A stretch of DNA of 6,870 nt from JACPIL01 sp964362365 (GCA_964362365.1 CAYIEF010000054.1:1-6870), one strand, 5' to 3'; shown: positions 1 to 5,900, counted from the stretch's first letter. The notes: generated from the sequence alone by a model not told the origin. Translations and numbers: made by a program.

Positions 1-56
1 GTAAATACTGTTGTTTCTATTTAATATTTTTGCAAAGAGAAATAACAAAAATAAAA
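1..56 (-). terminator. T-rich archaeal-type terminator after the TldD-family gene
   Basis: Just past the TAA stop the minus strand runs TTTTATTTTTGTTATTTC, followed by further A/T-rich sequence. Archaeal RNA polymerase terminates at such oligo-T tracts without needing a hairpin, and no hairpin is apparent. No gene is seen in these 56 bases. Confidence 0.55.
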
Positions 57-1811
57 TTAAGGCTGGGGTGGAGGAAGTATAGGCGGAGTATTATTCCCCC
101 CAAATATTGTTCCCCAGAAGTCTTTAGTGCCGTTCTGCACTTCCAAGCGCCTGACTAACATAGACGGAGATACGACAGACACTGGCACCCAGCCAGATTC
201 TGCACCGCACCTACCGTTCCAAGCTTGGGCATCATTTCCAAAGGCAACAATCTCATCAAGCATGCTCAACGGCGTTCCTATTACTTCCACTGGTCTGACT
301 AAAGTTTCCTTTCCTGTTTTCACCTCAACTTTATAGGTCAACTTCGGCATAACTTTAAAAGCCTGGAAACTACTGTAGGCGCTGGTTGTAGTGAGGCCTC
401 CTTGGGATTGGCGGAAGATAAGGTAAAAGTCCTTTCCCTGCGCGATTGCTTCTTTTTTAGCTAGTTCTTTTAATTTATCAAAAGGAACAGATTTTTCCGG
501 AACCAGCATAGTATTGCCCATTCTGGCGACTGGATCAGAAACTCCTTGTGCCCGGCCATGGCCGTTAGAGTTGGTAAAGCCTGGAATCGGTCTCCTGGAC
601 ATTAGATAATCTTTCAGCATCCCTTTCTCTATGAGGGTAACTTTTTGAGTAGGAACCCCTTCGTCGTCGTGGTGGTAGTGCCCGTTCAAATACTTATCAC
701 CGAATTTTGCCAGTGTAGGGTCGTCAACTAAAGTAACGAGATCAGAGGTTACCTTCTGTCCTACTTTGCCTTTAAACGTCTTCCCAGAGTGTTCGCTAAT
801 TTGTCTCTCTCCCTCAAGGCGATGGCCTACCACTTCGTGCCAGAAAACACCGGAATTGTCGCTGTCCAAAATCACTGGCACTGCTGTGGGTTCAAGTTTA
901 GGAGCGTTCTTTAAATCCCTTAATTCTTTCACCATTTCATTGGCAAGAGTGATTAAGGTGCTTTCATCGGGCATTTCTCCTGGAGTACGATAGTTCAAGA
1001 CCCTGTACGTGCCAAGATGTTCGCCTTGGTCGGTCATGGTTTCAGCATCCATGGAGAAAGAATAAAATGCTGATGACTGAACAATTTTTGTTCCCTCAGT
1101 ATTGATGAAATAGGTGGTCTCTTTCTCTCCCCTAAATCTCACATTAGAGTCGAGAAGGTCATTCTTATTCTCAAACTCCTTACTTACTTTTTTGGCAAGA
1201 GCCTCTAAATTCTTAGCATAAAATGAAAGCTGAACATCCTTCCCCCAACAAACACTGGCTTTCTCTTTTGAGAAATCTGCCACTCCATTCATCTCTTTGT
1301 CCTTAATCTTGCTGATCTCTTCAGTCTTTTTTTGATAAAAATTCTTCTCAGCGCTTTTTATTGCATCATCACTGGCTAACCATAGTGCTCTCTTGAGGGC
1401 GTAAGGAGAACCACTAGAGGGAAGACCAAAAGAACGATAGCTCATCCCTTCCTGGTCATAGCTGCCTACCCTGACCTCTGCCTTAACACTCACATCCTTG
1501 GTCTGCTCGGAACTCGTCGATCCATATGTTGCAGTGACAAATCCACTTTCAGTAACATGAATACTCTGACTCATATAAAATGGCGTTTCATAGCCCTGCA
1601 TCCTCAGCTTGTCTTTTGAACGGCTGAATTCTGATTCGAGAGCAGTCATAACTGTCTGTCTTTCCAGACCACTAAGTCGGCGTTCACATTGATAAAGGCT
1701 ATCTCTTTTTTGATGATTGTCTGCAGTTTTTGCCGGCGACGCAATAGCTAACGGCGAGCAAGCAGCGGTTAAATAAGCTGGTAACAAGACCGAAAGCAAA
1801 GGTGTTTTCAT
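57..1811 (-). CDS. Secreted-type TldD/PmbA family zinc metallopeptidase
   Basis: 584 residues. The family signature is visible: HEVVGHRLEGE at residues 325-335 is the HExxxH zinc site with a downstream glutamate, DDEGVPTQ lies at 382-389, and the C-terminal CGAESGWVPVSVVSPSML stretch (535-552) supplies the usual cysteine and the VPVS block. TldD/PmbA proteins are metallopeptidases that trim peptides and help mature some ribosomal peptides; most are cytoplasmic and about 450 residues long. This one is longer and begins with a hydrophobic segment (residues 4-25, followed by AIAS and a charged stretch) that reads as a signal peptide; TAAC at 15-18 is only a weak lipobox. The C-terminus is proline-rich (576-584). 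The start ATG at 1811 is supported by AGGAGG eight bases upstream. It lies 94 bases downstream of argS on the same strand. The family call is firm; secretion is inferred, and the substrate is unknown. Confidence 0.9.
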   Translation of the reverse strand: MKTPLLSVLLPAYLTAACSPLAIASPAKTADNHQKRDSLYQCERRLSGLERQTVMTALESEFSRSKDKLRMQGYETPFYMSQSIHVTESGFVTATYGSTSSEQTKDVSVKAEVRVGSYDQEGMSYRSFGLPSSGSPYALKRALWLASDDAIKSAEKNFYQKKTEEISKIKDKEMNGVADFSKEKASVCWGKDVQLSFYAKNLEALAKKVSKEFENKNDLLDSNVRFRGEKETTYFINTEGTKIVQSSAFYSFSMDAETMTDQGEHLGTYRVLNYRTPGEMPDESTLITLANEMVKELRDLKNAPKLEPTAVPVILDSDNSGVFWHEVVGHRLEGERQISEHSGKTFKGKVGQKVTSDLVTLVDDPTLAKFGDKYLNGHYHHDDEGVPTQKVTLIEKGMLKDYLMSRRPIPGFTNSNGHGRAQGVSDPVARMGNTMLVPEKSVPFDKLKELAKKEAIAQGKDFYLIFRQSQGGLTTTSAYSSFQAFKVMPKLTYKVEVKTGKETLVRPVEVIGTPLSMLDEIVAFGNDAQAWNGRCGAESGWVPVSVVSPSMLVRRLEVQNGTKDFWGTIFGGNNTPPILPPPQP

Positions 1812-1819
1812 AGTAGTTT

Positions 1820-1825
1820 CCTCCT
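1820..1825 (-). promoter_or_regulatory. Strong Shine-Dalgarno for the TldD-family gene
   Basis: On the minus strand this reads AGGAGG with an eight-base spacer to the ATG at 1811. It fixes the start of the TldD-family gene. It is the strongest ribosome site in the window; several neighbouring genes appear leaderless. Confidence 0.8.
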
Positions 1826-1852
1826 GGTTGATTTTTACTGGTAGAACTGTGA

Positions 1853-1864
1853 GGTTTATAATGA
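1853..1864 (-). promoter_or_regulatory. Possible TATA box for the TldD-family gene
   Basis: The minus strand reads CATTATAAAC here. A start of transcription about 25 bases on would give a short leader carrying the AGGAGG site. This would let the gene be expressed apart from argS. There is no poly-T run between argS and this gene, so read-through from argS is equally possible. Confidence 0.35.
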
Positions 1865-1905
1865 TTATTTAACTGGAGAACACACATATTCATTTGAATT
1901 TAATC

Positions 1906-3624
1906 TCACATCTCTTGCGGCGCTTCTATTCCCAGCAGATTCAATCCATTCTCTAACACTTGCCGCACCCCATCTACCAGCAATAATCGCGCTTTGGTAT
2001 GGTTTTTCTCTTCCGACAACACCGGGCATTGGTGGTAGAATTCATTGAATGCTTGCGATAAAGTGATTAGGTATTGCGCTAAATGGTGCGGTTTATACGT
2101 TTCTGCCGTTTTTAGCACGGTCTCAGGAAACAGGGCTAGTAACTTTACTATAGCCAGTTCTTCTTGCAGCGCAAATAATTCAAAATTGACGGGATACTGT
2201 GCTGCAAGATGATATTCTTTTGTTGCCTTCCGTAAAATGGAACAAGCCCGTACATGGGTATATTGCAAATACGGCCCAGTTTCTCCTTCAAAGCTCAGCG
2301 ATTCTTCAGGATTATAGGCCATATCTCTCGCCGCATCGGTATGCAGCATATAAAATTTAATGGCTGCCAAGGAAATTTGGTCCGCGCGTTTTTGCACTTC
2401 GTCTTTACTTAAATGCGGGTGCCGTTTCTTGACTTCAGCAGCCGCCAGTTCTGAAACTTCGTCGAGGACGTCATCGGCATCAACAACGGTCCCTTCTCTC
2501 GACTTCATACGGCCGGAAGGTAAATTAACCAAGCCATAACTAAGATGATACAAGTTTTGGGCATACTTCAACCCCAACATTTCTAAAATCCTGAATAGTT
2601 GTTGGAAATGCAATTTTTGTTCTGAAGCAACAACATAAATCATCTGCTGAAACTTGAAGTCTCGGTAGCGGATGGTAGCGAGATACATATCTTGGGTAAT
2701 GTAAATCGACGTTTCGTCTCCGCGCAGCAGAACTTTGTCTGGGATTCCATGCTGCTGCAAAGGAGCAATGACCGCACCATTTGCCGGATCTTTCTGAAAA
2801 ATTCTTTTTTTCACTCCTTCCTGCACTAATTCTTTTCCTTTTTCGTAGTACGCTGATTCAGCGTATTCTTTTTCAAAAGAGATACCGAAGCGTTTATAGG
2901 TTTGGGCAAAACCATCCAGCACCCAGCGATTCATTTTTGACCATAACGCTCTCGTTTCATGGTCATGGCGTTCCCATTTTAACAATAATTCCATTGCTTC
3001 ATTTTTTAACGCTTCTGCAGTTTTTCCATCTTCTTTTGCTTTTTTCGCGAACAGCACGTAAAAATCACCTACAAAATGGTCTCCTTTCTTATCCGGTTCT
3101 TTTTCGTGTCCCCATTTCTGGTACGCTAACATGGACTGGCAGATATGGATGCCCCGGTCGTTAATGATATTGACCGGATGCACTTCGTTGCCCGCAAAAG
3201 AAAGTATTCTGCACATAGCATTGCCCAAAGCCATGTTGCGGAGATGCCCTAAATGAAGCGGCTTATTGGTATTTGGTCCGCAGTATTCAATGACTATTCT
3301 TTTGCCCTTGAATCCTTTAGGTTTACCATAATGCTTTGCTTCTTTGTAAATAGTGGTTAAAGTTGCTTTGGCTAAGGTGTTGTGCTTGATAAAAAAATTT
3401 AGATATGGTCCGGCAACTTCTGCTTTGGAAACAAATTCCGGAAGTTTTAATCTTTCCTTCAGTTTCTCTGCCTCTTCTTTGGCATTCTTTCCCAATTTAA
3501 AGCAAGGGAAGGCATAATCTCCCAGTTTAGGATCGGGTGGAATAGAAATGAGATTAGTTAATTCTTCATCAGAGAGCTTAGTCTCTTTTGCTAACAGTGC
3601 AATAATTTCTTGCTTGAAATTCAT
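1906..3624 (-). CDS. argS: Arginyl-tRNA synthetase
   Basis: 572 residues, full length for a class I ArgRS, which charges tRNA-Arg with arginine in the cytoplasm. Visible domains in order: an N-terminal additional domain (about 1-90), with DYAFPCFKL and GPYLNFFI typical of ArgRS; the catalytic Rossmann fold with the HIGH-type motif HLGH at 124-127 inside PNTNKPLHLGHLRN; the KMSKS-like motif at 371-378 (GRMKSREG) followed by TVVDADD; and the DALR-type anticodon-binding helical domain, opening around GPYLQYTHVRACSIL (450-464). The PNTNKPLHLGHLRN and KMKSREGTVVDADD style matches Bacteroidota-type ArgRS as I remember it rather than the usual archaeal form, suggesting old lateral transfer. No Shine-Dalgarno precedes the ATG; a TATA box 26 bases upstream points to a leaderless mRNA. 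Confidence 0.96.
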   Translation of the reverse strand: MNFKQEIIALLAKETKLSDEELTNLISIPPDPKLGDYAFPCFKLGKNAKEEAEKLKERLKLPEFVSKAEVAGPYLNFFIKHNTLAKATLTTIYKEAKHYGKPKGFKGKRIVIEYCGPNTNKPLHLGHLRNMALGNAMCRILSFAGNEVHPVNIINDRGIHICQSMLAYQKWGHEKEPDKKGDHFVGDFYVLFAKKAKEDGKTAEALKNEAMELLLKWERHDHETRALWSKMNRWVLDGFAQTYKRFGISFEKEYAESAYYEKGKELVQEGVKKRIFQKDPANGAVIAPLQQHGIPDKVLLRGDETSIYITQDMYLATIRYRDFKFQQMIYVVASEQKLHFQQLFRILEMLGLKYAQNLYHLSYGLVNLPSGRMKSREGTVVDADDVLDEVSELAAAEVKKRHPHLSKDEVQKRADQISLAAIKFYMLHTDAARDMAYNPEESLSFEGETGPYLQYTHVRACSILRKATKEYHLAAQYPVNFELFALQEELAIVKLLALFPETVLKTAETYKPHHLAQYLITLSQAFNEFYHQCPVLSEEKNHTKARLLLVDGVRQVLENGLNLLGIEAPQEM

Positions 3625-3644
3625 CTTTAAATAGAAATGAACTT

Positions 3645-3660
3645 GTTTTATATATTTTGC
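3645..3660 (-). promoter_or_regulatory. TATA/BRE promoter of argS (leaderless)
   Basis: The minus strand reads GCAAAATATATAAAAC, a BRE-like A-rich stretch followed by a TATA box. The box centre lies about 26 bases from the argS ATG at 3624. That is the usual archaeal TATA-to-start distance, so transcription should begin at or next to the start codon. Confidence 0.65.
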
Positions 3661-3684
3661 TGGGAGAAGTCGCGAAGGGATAAA

Positions 3685-3858
3685 TTACGCAACCAATCTA
3701 TGCGGGGAATTGTATCTGTATTGCTCATTAGAAAATTCTCTTGAGAAATCTACCATAAGAGAACGAAGTTCTTCTAAAATCTTAGAATTAGCTGGGACAT
3801 TTCCCAGTTCAAATCTAAGTAGCCTCATTTCTAATGCTAATTCTGAATACTGTTTAAT
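3685..3858 (-). pseudogene. In-frame continuation of the small gene beyond its TAG codon
   Basis: 57 sense codons follow the TAG in the same frame and end at TAA (3685-3687). The translation starts IKQYSELALEMRLLRFELG, continues with an amphipathic stretch (ILEELRSLMVDFSREF) and ends NSPHRLVA. It is rich in Leu, Glu and Arg with helical periodicity, as a real C-terminal domain would be. It has an internal ATG (LEM) but no ribosome site. It is most simply the cut-off C-terminus of the 3859-4137 gene. Suppression of TAG, including as pyrrolysine, is possible but unsupported within the window. Confidence 0.45.
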
Positions 3859-4137
3859 CTATTTCTCTGAATTTTTTCTAACCGCTCTCCAAAGAGGAAG
3901 ATATGGGAAATGGGGCTCAGTAAGAGCAGTATCAGTATACTTCAATTGATATTTTCCTAAAATTTCAGCAAATTCTCGAACATGACTAAAATCGTAATTT
4001 CTCTCTAAAAGATAATTATCAATTTCTATTGCTCCCTGTGATGCTAATTCAGAAAGATACCAAAGAGAATTTTCTAGTCTTTCAGGATTATGCCCCATCT
4101 TTTCAACATAAAAATTTCTCAGTTCACTCATAATCAT
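3859..4137 (-). CDS. Small protein of unknown function, ending at an in-frame TAG
   Basis: 92 residues, not recognised. It is a soluble, mostly helical, charged protein with no obvious signal or membrane segment; features include ENSLWYLSELASQG (22-35) and LERNYDFSHVREFAEILGKY (44-63). A second ATG two codons in (4131) is an alternative start, because the TATA box centred near 4158 would place transcription start at about 4132-4137. The gene ends at TAG (3859-3861), but the same frame continues for 57 sense codons of protein-like sequence to a TAA at 3685, giving a possible 150-position product. The gene may therefore be broken by a nonsense mutation, read through, or simply short. It is more AT-rich than argS. 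Confidence 0.6.
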   Translation of the reverse strand: MIMSELRNFYVEKMGHNPERLENSLWYLSELASQGAIEIDNYLLERNYDFSHVREFAEILGKYQLKYTDTALTEPHFPYLPLWRAVRKNSEK

Positions 4138-4151
4138 TTTTAGTCGTGCTA

Positions 4152-4166
4152 TAATATATAAATTTT
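4152..4166 (-). promoter_or_regulatory. TATA box of the small unknown gene
   Basis: The minus strand reads AATTTATATATTAT, a good TATA box. Its centre is about 21 bases from the first ATG (4137) and 27 from the second (4131), implying a leaderless transcript and perhaps favouring the second ATG. Confidence 0.55.
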
Positions 4167-4192
4167 TTGGATAATTTGCCCCGTAGCGATTG

Positions 4193-4217
4193 GACTTAAC
4201 GAAGAATTTTTCAAGTC
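4193..4217 (-). terminator. Possible weak hairpin after the B3/B4 gene
   Basis: Immediately past the TAA stop the minus strand has GACTTGAA, a six-base loop, then TTC, a three-base bulge and AAGTC, which can pair as a short imperfect stem. No clear oligo-T tract follows. It may be a 3' end element or chance; confidence is low. Confidence 0.22.
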
Positions 4218-4218
4218 A

Positions 4219-4866
4219 TTACAAAGTAGCAGAATTCTTCCTCTTATCCAATACTATTACTTTCACTTTCCCTCCACAGAAAGCGCGAATCAAATCACTT
4301 GCTTCAGTTACTATCTCTCTCTGCTTAGCTGAACTAACCGGAGGAAGGAATTCAAAATGCACTAATGCTGAAGTTGAACTAGGTTTTAATGCTGTGGTTG
4401 TATTCTTCCAATAATCTAATTTTTTACCTAACATTCTCTTTGCATCCCGATAAGAAATATCCTTTTTTGTAACTTCAAAACTAATATCTCCTTGCAGTTT
4501 GCTTGGATCATCAGCACCGAAAGGAACGATGTGCTTCAAGGCCAGATAGCGCAAGAGTGCAGTCACAGTATCTTTTGTTTTAAGATTTTGTTTGTGCAAT
4601 GCTTTCTGCAATAATAATTCGACGGAAGTGTCGTAATGTTTTGCTTTCCTGCCGAATTCCTCTTTCGCCACATTCCAAGGAGCTATCAACAGATGACTTT
4701 TGACAGTATCTTTGTTAAACGTTAACAAAATTACCTTCTGCACCTCTGCCAGAAGATGATTTGCTTTTGCGGTTTTACTTTTGTTATCAATCCCTTCTGC
4801 CTTCACAAAAGCAACTTTCAATTGCGGAAACTTCTTGAAAACTTCCGGTTTAATGCTGATTTTCAT
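4219..4866 (-). CDS. Stand-alone B3/B4 domain protein (PheRS beta editing-domain homologue)
   Basis: 215 residues. The layout fits the B3/4 tRNA-binding family: an N-terminal IKPEVFKKFPQLKVAFVKAEGID (5-27); a central helix IAPWNVAKEEFGRKAKHYDTS (61-81), family-typical in that a residue-poor arm leads to 'SVELLL'; then YLALKHIVPFGADDPSKLQGD (107-127); and a C-terminal part ending in LIRAFCGGKVKVIV (192-205). In the bacterial and archaeal PheRS beta chain this domain hydrolyses Tyr-tRNA-Phe; free-standing relatives are thought to act as trans-editing or tRNA-binding factors. The substrate here is unknown. Its ATG overlaps the stop of the upstream membrane protein gene (ATGA, 4863-4866), so the two are probably translationally coupled in one operon. 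The family call is fairly firm; the editing role is inferred. Confidence 0.8.
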   Translation of the reverse strand: MKISIKPEVFKKFPQLKVAFVKAEGIDNKSKTAKANHLLAEVQKVILLTFNKDTVKSHLLIAPWNVAKEEFGRKAKHYDTSVELLLQKALHKQNLKTKDTVTALLRYLALKHIVPFGADDPSKLQGDISFEVTKKDISYRDAKRMLGKKLDYWKNTTTALKPSSTSALVHFEFLPPVSSAKQREIVTEASDLIRAFCGGKVKVIVLDKRKNSATL

Positions 4867-5231
4867 TTTTTAGTTTTCTTATTTTGTTCTTCAGAGTGGA
4901 AAATTCCGAGCAATCTTTGCAGTATCCCTCTCTTTTCATGCGAATGTTTCACTCCAAAATGCTTGGTTAAAAGATCTACATCATTGCGGATATCCTGTAA
5001 CAGCTTGACTTTTTTTCTTTCCCTGTAAATCTGCATTATGGCTAGGATCACATAGATGCCAAAGATTCCGCCTACCAACAAGCTTATTTTTTGCAGGATC
5101 GGCTGAAGAGCATTGGTGAGAAAATTATCCGGCAGGGCTAATTCTTCGGATCCAGGAAGAGTTTGCGCCAAAACGCTTAATGAACTCAGCAACAGCATTA
5201 CGCCAAAAATAAAGATATTTCTCTTTTTCAT
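4863..5231 (-). CDS. Small membrane protein of unknown function
   Basis: 122 residues, not recognised as a named family. An N-terminal hydrophobic segment (5-22) after MKKR, ending SVLAQT, reads as a signal peptide. A short polar stretch (23-47) and a second transmembrane segment (about 49-68, SLLVGGIFGIYVILAIMQIY) follow. Next comes a basic, probably cytoplasmic tail with possible amphipathic helix or coiled coil (ERKKVKLLQDIRNDVDLL, 71-88) and a Lys-rich C-terminus. The expected topology is one mature transmembrane helix with the long tail inside. The ATG at 5231 has AGAGGT four bases upstream. Its TGA stop overlaps the ATG of the B3/B4 gene, suggesting the two products are needed together, for example with the tail recruiting the partner; that idea is speculative. 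Confidence 0.75.
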   Translation of the reverse strand: MKKRNIFIFGVMLLLSSLSVLAQTLPGSEELALPDNFLTNALQPILQKISLLVGGIFGIYVILAIMQIYRERKKVKLLQDIRNDVDLLTKHFGVKHSHEKRGILQRLLGIFHSEEQNKKTKK

Positions 5232-5235
5232 CCTA

Positions 5236-5241
5236 ACCTCT
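5236..5241 (-). promoter_or_regulatory. Shine-Dalgarno of the membrane protein gene
   Basis: The minus strand reads AGAGGT four bases before the ATG at 5231. It supports this start and shows that the archaeon uses Shine-Dalgarno sites alongside leaderless genes. Confidence 0.6.
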
Positions 5242-5261
5242 TTTGTAGAACTAATGTTTTT

Positions 5262-5275
5262 GGATATTTATAGCT
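5262..5275 (-). promoter_or_regulatory. TATA box of the membrane protein-B3/B4 operon
   Basis: The minus strand reads GCTATAAATATCC. A start about 25 bases downstream, near 5243, would give a leader of about a dozen bases that just includes the AGAGGT site. It lies back to back with the tRNA-Gln promoter. Confidence 0.55.
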
Positions 5276-5303
5276 TGTGGTTGGAATAATCCTAAAAAGT
5301 CAA

Positions 5304-5316
5304 AAATTTTATAAAG
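5304..5316 (+). promoter_or_regulatory. TATA box of the tRNA-Gln gene
   Basis: AAATTTTATAAAG lies about 30-38 bases before the first base of the tRNA. The spacing fits archaeal initiation a few bases upstream of the mature 5' end, which RNase P would then trim. Confidence 0.6.
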
Positions 5317-5373
5317 AAGCTAGGGGCTTTAAGCTTAACTTATAGCCCCGTCGTCTAGCGGACTAGGATAGAG

Positions 5374-5405
5374 TTTGAGACTGTAACTTTACAGCTCAAA
5401 TATAA
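5374..5405 (+). other. tRNA-Gln intron 1 (position 29/30, 32 nt)
   Basis: The intron is mostly one hairpin: TTTGAG pairs with CTCAAA and, past a bulged A, CTGTA pairs with TACAG around loop ACTT. The splice motif by hand: outer helix AGG (5365-5367) with CCT (5407-5409); central helix ATAG with ATAT (three pairs plus a G-A mismatch); three-base bulges AGT (5372-5374) and AAC (5404-5406), cut after the second base of each. Only this removal gives the perfect GAGCC/GGCTT anticodon stem. Confidence 0.8.
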
Positions 5406-5413
5406 CCCTTTGG

Positions 5414-5427
5414 TCCAATCGGAAGAT
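5414..5427 (+). other. tRNA-Gln intron 2 (canonical 37/38 position, 14 nt)
   Basis: This very short intron sits at the canonical place, one base after the anticodon. The splice motif has outer helix GAGCC/GGCTT (formed once intron 1 is out), central helix CTTT (5408-5411) with GAAG (5422-5425), and bulges GGT and ATA. The intron loop is only seven bases. Because the outer helix is split by intron 1, intron 1 probably must be removed first. Confidence 0.85.
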
Positions 5428-5448
5428 AGGCTTTGACAGCGGTTCGAA

Positions 5449-5501
5449 TCATAAGGGCAGTTTGCCCTTATCAACCCCCGACCCTTCGGGGAAAACGAAA
5501 G
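5449..5501 (+). other. tRNA-Gln intron 3 (T-loop, position 59/60, 53 nt)
   Basis: It interrupts the T-arm: exon AGCGGTTCGAA joins TCCGCT. The outer helix AGCGG/CCGCT (5438-5442 with 5503-5507), central helix TTCG/CGAA (5443-5446 with 5496-5499) and bulges AAT and AGT form half of the splice motif. The intron body has two hairpins: a 9-bp perfect one (5451-5459 with 5463-5471) and CCCCGA/TCGGGG (5476-5481 with 5486-5491). A TC repeat at both ends allows a 0-2 base shift without changing the product. Confidence 0.8.
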
Positions 5502-5512
5502 TCCGCTCGGGG

Positions 5513-5881
5513 CTATTTTTTCTTATTCCGTTCCTGATCAGAGCCTTCCCAAGGTTTTTCATCATCACCATAATGCCAATTTTCATTTATTCTTCTAAAA
5601 TTAATAAACAAAGTCCAAACAGGTTTATGTACGATAACTCTATGGGCTTTATGTGCTTTCACAAAATTAAATAAGATTCTTAGTTTGGCTTTCTTACTAT
5701 CTTTATGTAGCTCACGATATTTGCCAAAAATAAAAGAAACACCATTCCAAGGATGGGTATGAAAAGATTCATCGCTTGAATGTATTCTATGGATTTTCAC
5801 ATGCGGCATAACGTAATATCTAGTCAGGGCTGGTCCTGCTGTCGAGTAATTAAAAAATTTTTTAAAAAGATTTTCAAGCAT
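5513..5881 (-). CDS. Small cupin-like protein
   Basis: 122 residues. HTHPWN at 41-46 is a metal-binding cupin type motif. HKAHRVI (77-83) followed by KPVWTLFI (86-93) and a Trp-rich end (NWHYGDDEKPWEG, 101-113) match a family of small RmlC-like cupins common in bacteria and phages, where the usual form is HxHPW...HRV...PxWTLF. The family is mostly uncharacterised, so metal and reaction are unknown. The TAG stop (5513-5515) overlaps the last three bases of tRNA-Gln on the opposite strand, and the KKK tail comes from the tRNA's T-tract. There is no Shine-Dalgarno; a TATA box about 25 bases before the ATG at 5881 suggests a leaderless mRNA. The fold call is moderately sure; the function is unknown. 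Confidence 0.72.
   Translation of the reverse strand: MLENLFKKFFNYSTAGPALTRYYVMPHVKIHRIHSSDESFHTHPWNGVSFIFGKYRELHKDSKKAKLRILFNFVKAHKAHRVIVHKPVWTLFINFRRINENWHYGDDEKPWEGSDQERNKKK
5516..5521 (+). terminator. Oligo-T terminator of tRNA-Gln
   Basis: Six T residues directly follow the discriminator base. On the other strand the same bases are the closing lysine codons of the cupin-like gene, so the tract serves both. Confidence 0.6.
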
Positions 5882-5900
5882 TTTGATTACGCACGGTGCT

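Larger units (their letters stand above)
5344..5515 (+). tRNA. tRNA-Gln (anticodon UUG) with three introns
   Basis: Exons 5344-5373, 5406-5413, 5428-5448 and 5502-5515 join into a 73-base tRNA. The acceptor stem AGCCCCG pairs with CGGGGCT, with discriminator A5515 and no encoded CCA. U8 is 5351; the D-stem GTC pairs with GAT, and G18 and G19 are 5360-5361. The anticodon stem GAGCC pairs with GGCTT around loop CTTTGGA, giving anticodon TTG. The variable loop is TGAC, and the T-arm is AGCGG-TTCGAAT-CCGCT. All three junctions can form bulge-helix-bulge or relaxed versions for the archaeal splicing endonuclease. The A1-U72 pair and loop fit archaeal tRNA-Gln, charged as Glu-tRNA-Gln and then amidated. 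A simple tRNA finder could miss it or misassign it. Exon boundaries are derived by hand. Confidence 0.9.

Noticed and set aside
1699..1893. A 64-codon minus-strand frame upstream of the TldD-family gene
   Set aside because: It overlaps the TldD start in another frame, lacks a ribosome site, and shows no protein-like pattern.
2781..3164. A 127-codon plus-strand frame opposite argS
   Set aside because: It lies wholly antisense to conserved ArgRS sequence; its Phe/Leu-rich content is the complement of Lys/Glu codons.
3710..3949. A 79-codon plus-strand frame
   Set aside because: It is antisense to the small unknown gene and its continuation, with Ser/Leu-rich shadow composition. The minus-strand reading is more protein-like and has a TATA box.
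4756..5028. A 90-codon plus-strand frame rich in Cys and Phe
   Set aside because: It is antisense to the B3/B4 and membrane protein genes and is explained as their shadow.
5381..5387. CTGTAAC as the anticodon loop of a tRNA-Tyr (GTA)
   Set aside because: The flanking bases do not give a 5-bp anticodon stem in the right register. The segment is the tip of a hairpin, and treating it as intron yields a complete tRNA-Gln instead.
5401..5460. A second tRNA nested in the first
   Set aside because: GGTTCGAATC has no T-stem partner directly after it and no separate acceptor stem closes. The partner CCGCT is 53 bases on, matching the outer tRNA.
5451..5471. The perfect 9-bp inverted repeat as a terminator or mobile-element end
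   Set aside because: It sits inside tRNA intron 3 with no T-tract after it and no matching repeat elsewhere that I can see.
5462..5674. A 70-codon plus-strand frame
   Set aside because: It begins inside tRNA-Gln intron 3 and runs antisense to the cupin-like gene.
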